From Micavibrio sp. UBA2020 (GTDB lineage: Bacteria > Pseudomonadota > Alphaproteobacteria > Micavibrionales > UBA2020): DNA of 5,082 nt. The stretch spans positions 1 to 5,082 of the forward strand of contig DDBY01000114.1 in the NCBI GenBank assembly GCA_002334985.1, in the 5' to 3' direction. A program made the position numbers and the translations under genes. The notes under the pieces were generated by a model that had not been told where the DNA came from, did no database searches, and saw nothing but the letters and a program-made list of their open reading frames with translations. Below, piece by piece: positions 3,943 to 5,082 of this stretch; the first letter of the stretch is position 1; each line of letters begins with the position of its first letter.

Positions 3943-5082
3943 TTCTATCCAAAGGCCAAGCAGCGCACGCTCCTCTGCCGTCATGCCGGTTTCGTTGCCA
4001 AGCGGCATAATGTCGCCATCCACCGCCTGCGCCTTGACGCGCGGTGCGTGCAGGCGCAAATCGGCAATCGTCTCAAGCGATACATCCAGCGGCGCGGCAT
4101 CGACGGATTCATGCGTCGGTACCTTGGCATGGCAGGCCGTGCAATGGGTTTTGACAACGGCCATCACCGCTTTGTCATCAACTTGACCTGCGTTTGCCAT
4201 ACGCTCCAGCTTCGTCTGTGTTTGCATCCACGACGCCGCCAGCATCACAAAAACAAACCCCGCCGCGCCTGCCACGAGGTAGCGCGCGTCGGTATTGCCT
4301 TTGTGCTTCTGGTTGAAATATTCGCGTATCGGCCATGCCGCCGCGCAAAGTCCGGCCAGAATAAGCCAGTTATGCGGCACGGCATACAGCATGGGATAGT
4401 GATTGCTGACCATCACCAGCAAAACGGGCAGCGTCATGTAATTGTTATGGAGCGAGCGCTGTTTTGCGGTTTTGCCAAGCGCAGGGTCGGGCTTTTCCCC
4501 CTTCAGCATCGCGGCGACGGCTTTTTTCTGGTTCGGAATAATCACCATGAAAACATTCGCCGACATCACCGTGCCCAGCATCGCACCCACATGAATGAAC
4601 GCACCGCGGCCGCTGAAAATCTGGCATAGCGCATAGGCCGCCGCCGTCATCACAGCAAACCAGACAACGCCGAATACGCGGTTATCTTTGCCCAGCGGGG
4701 ATTTGCACAGGTTGTGATAAACCAGCCAGCCGCCGACAATAAATGACAAGCCCAGCAGCACCGCGTCGATGGGATGCAAATCCATCTTGGCACGGTCTAT
4801 CAAAAACAGGCTCGCGCCGTAGTAATAGACAAGGCAGAGCAGCAGAAAACCGCTTATCCACGTCGCGTAGGATTCCCATTTGAACCAGTGCAAATCGTCC
4901 GGCATATGCGGGGGCGCAACCTGATATTTTTTCTTGTTGTAAAAACCACCGCCATGTACGGCCCAAAGCTCGCCGCCGACGCCTTCTTTTTTATCTTTTT
5001 CGTCCGCGGGCGGCTTCAGGCTGTTATCCAGCCAGATAAAATAAAACGACGAGCCAATCCACGCGATGCCTGTTATCAAATG
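3928..5082 (-). CDS. puuD: Urate hydroxylase PuuD, membrane-bound with C-terminal cytochrome c domain (5' end outside window)
   Basis: PuuD oxidises urate to 5-hydroxyisourate and hands electrons to its own cytochrome c domain and then the respiratory chain, unlike soluble uricase, which makes hydrogen peroxide. The frame is open through the right edge. Numbered from the TTG at 5079 (383 residues visible), it starts within the first membrane helix (ITGIAWIGSSFYFIWLDNS, 2-20), so probably some 20-30 N-terminal residues are missing. The family block GELWAVHGGGFYNKKKYQVAPP (36-57) and HWFKWESYATWISGF (64-78) follow. I count about eight hydrophobic segments in view, near 2-18, 73-92, 104-121, 136-153, 160-181, 214-233, 236-250 and 267-283. 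The C-terminal cytochrome c carries the heme motif CTACH (313-317) and a likely distal Met ligand in DIMPLGNETGM (356-366), and would lie in the periplasm. The stop (3928-3930) abuts the uraH stop. The promoter is not in view. Confidence 0.95.
   Translation of the reverse strand, partial: HLITGIAWIGSSFYFIWLDNSLKPPADEKDKKEGVGGELWAVHGGGFYNKKKYQVAPPHMPDDLHWFKWESYATWISGFLLLCLVYYYGASLFLIDRAKMDLHPIDAVLLGLSFIVGGWLVYHNLCKSPLGKDNRVFGVVWFAVMTAAAYALCQIFSGRGAFIHVGAMLGTVMSANVFMVIIPNQKKAVAAMLKGEKPDPALGKTAKQRSLHNNYMTLPVLLVMVSNHYPMLYAVPHNWLILAGLCAAAWPIREYFNQKHKGNTDARYLVAGAAGFVFVMLAASWMQTQTKLERMANAGQVDDKAVMAVVKTHCTACHAKVPTHESVDAAPLDVSLETIADLRLHAPRVKAQAVDGDIMPLGNETGMTAEERALLGLWIEQQQK

Noticed and set aside
4048..4629. 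A 193-codon plus-strand frame within puuD
   Set aside because: Antisense to the conserved membrane and cytochrome c parts of PuuD. The His/Arg-rich translation is typical of reverse-strand shadows.

Overview
The window holds a compact purine (urate) breakdown locus from a Gram-negative bacterium. Most genes belong to well-characterised families, and I see no new enzymatic system. Fairly high G+C, strong Shine-Dalgarno (SD) sites, tight gene packing and the cytochrome-c-fused urate hydroxylase PuuD suggest a proteobacterium, perhaps an alphaproteobacterium. The taxon is an inference from style, not from any marker gene. I see no RNA gene, mobile element or CRISPR array.

Layout from left to right. 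(1) A partial plus-strand gene of unrecognised function (2-433) enters from the left edge and meets the locus tail to tail with an 11-base gap. (2) A minus-strand gene block, in order of transcription, is puuE (3450-2497), uraD (2497-1985), alc (1957-956) and allA (942-445). It has a 1-base TGATG overlap and short gaps of 27 and 13 bases, so it is very likely one operon. (3) A 123-base divergent control region (3451-3573) carries an extended -10 promoter for the puuE operon, overlapped by a perfect inverted repeat with 8-bp arms. (4) uraH lies alone on the plus strand (3574-3927). (5) puuD, on the minus strand, runs off the right edge. Its stop codon abuts the uraH stop codon with no base between them.

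Together the genes encode every step from urate to glyoxylate. PuuD oxidises urate to 5-hydroxyisourate, passing electrons to cytochrome c. UraH hydrolyses 5-hydroxyisourate to OHCU, and UraD decarboxylates OHCU to S-allantoin. PuuE opens allantoin to allantoate. Allantoicase cuts allantoate to ureidoglycolate and urea, and AllA splits ureidoglycolate into glyoxylate and a second urea. Not in the window: xanthine dehydrogenase (the step before), urease or glyoxylate metabolism (the steps after), a transporter, and a regulator.

The points most worth a second look are regulatory. uraH is inverted inside an otherwise minus-strand cluster with no visible terminator between puuD and puuE, which is a geometry suited to antisense or 'noncontiguous operon' control. 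The shared promoter region also carries a well-placed operator-like palindrome and a possible leader peptide.
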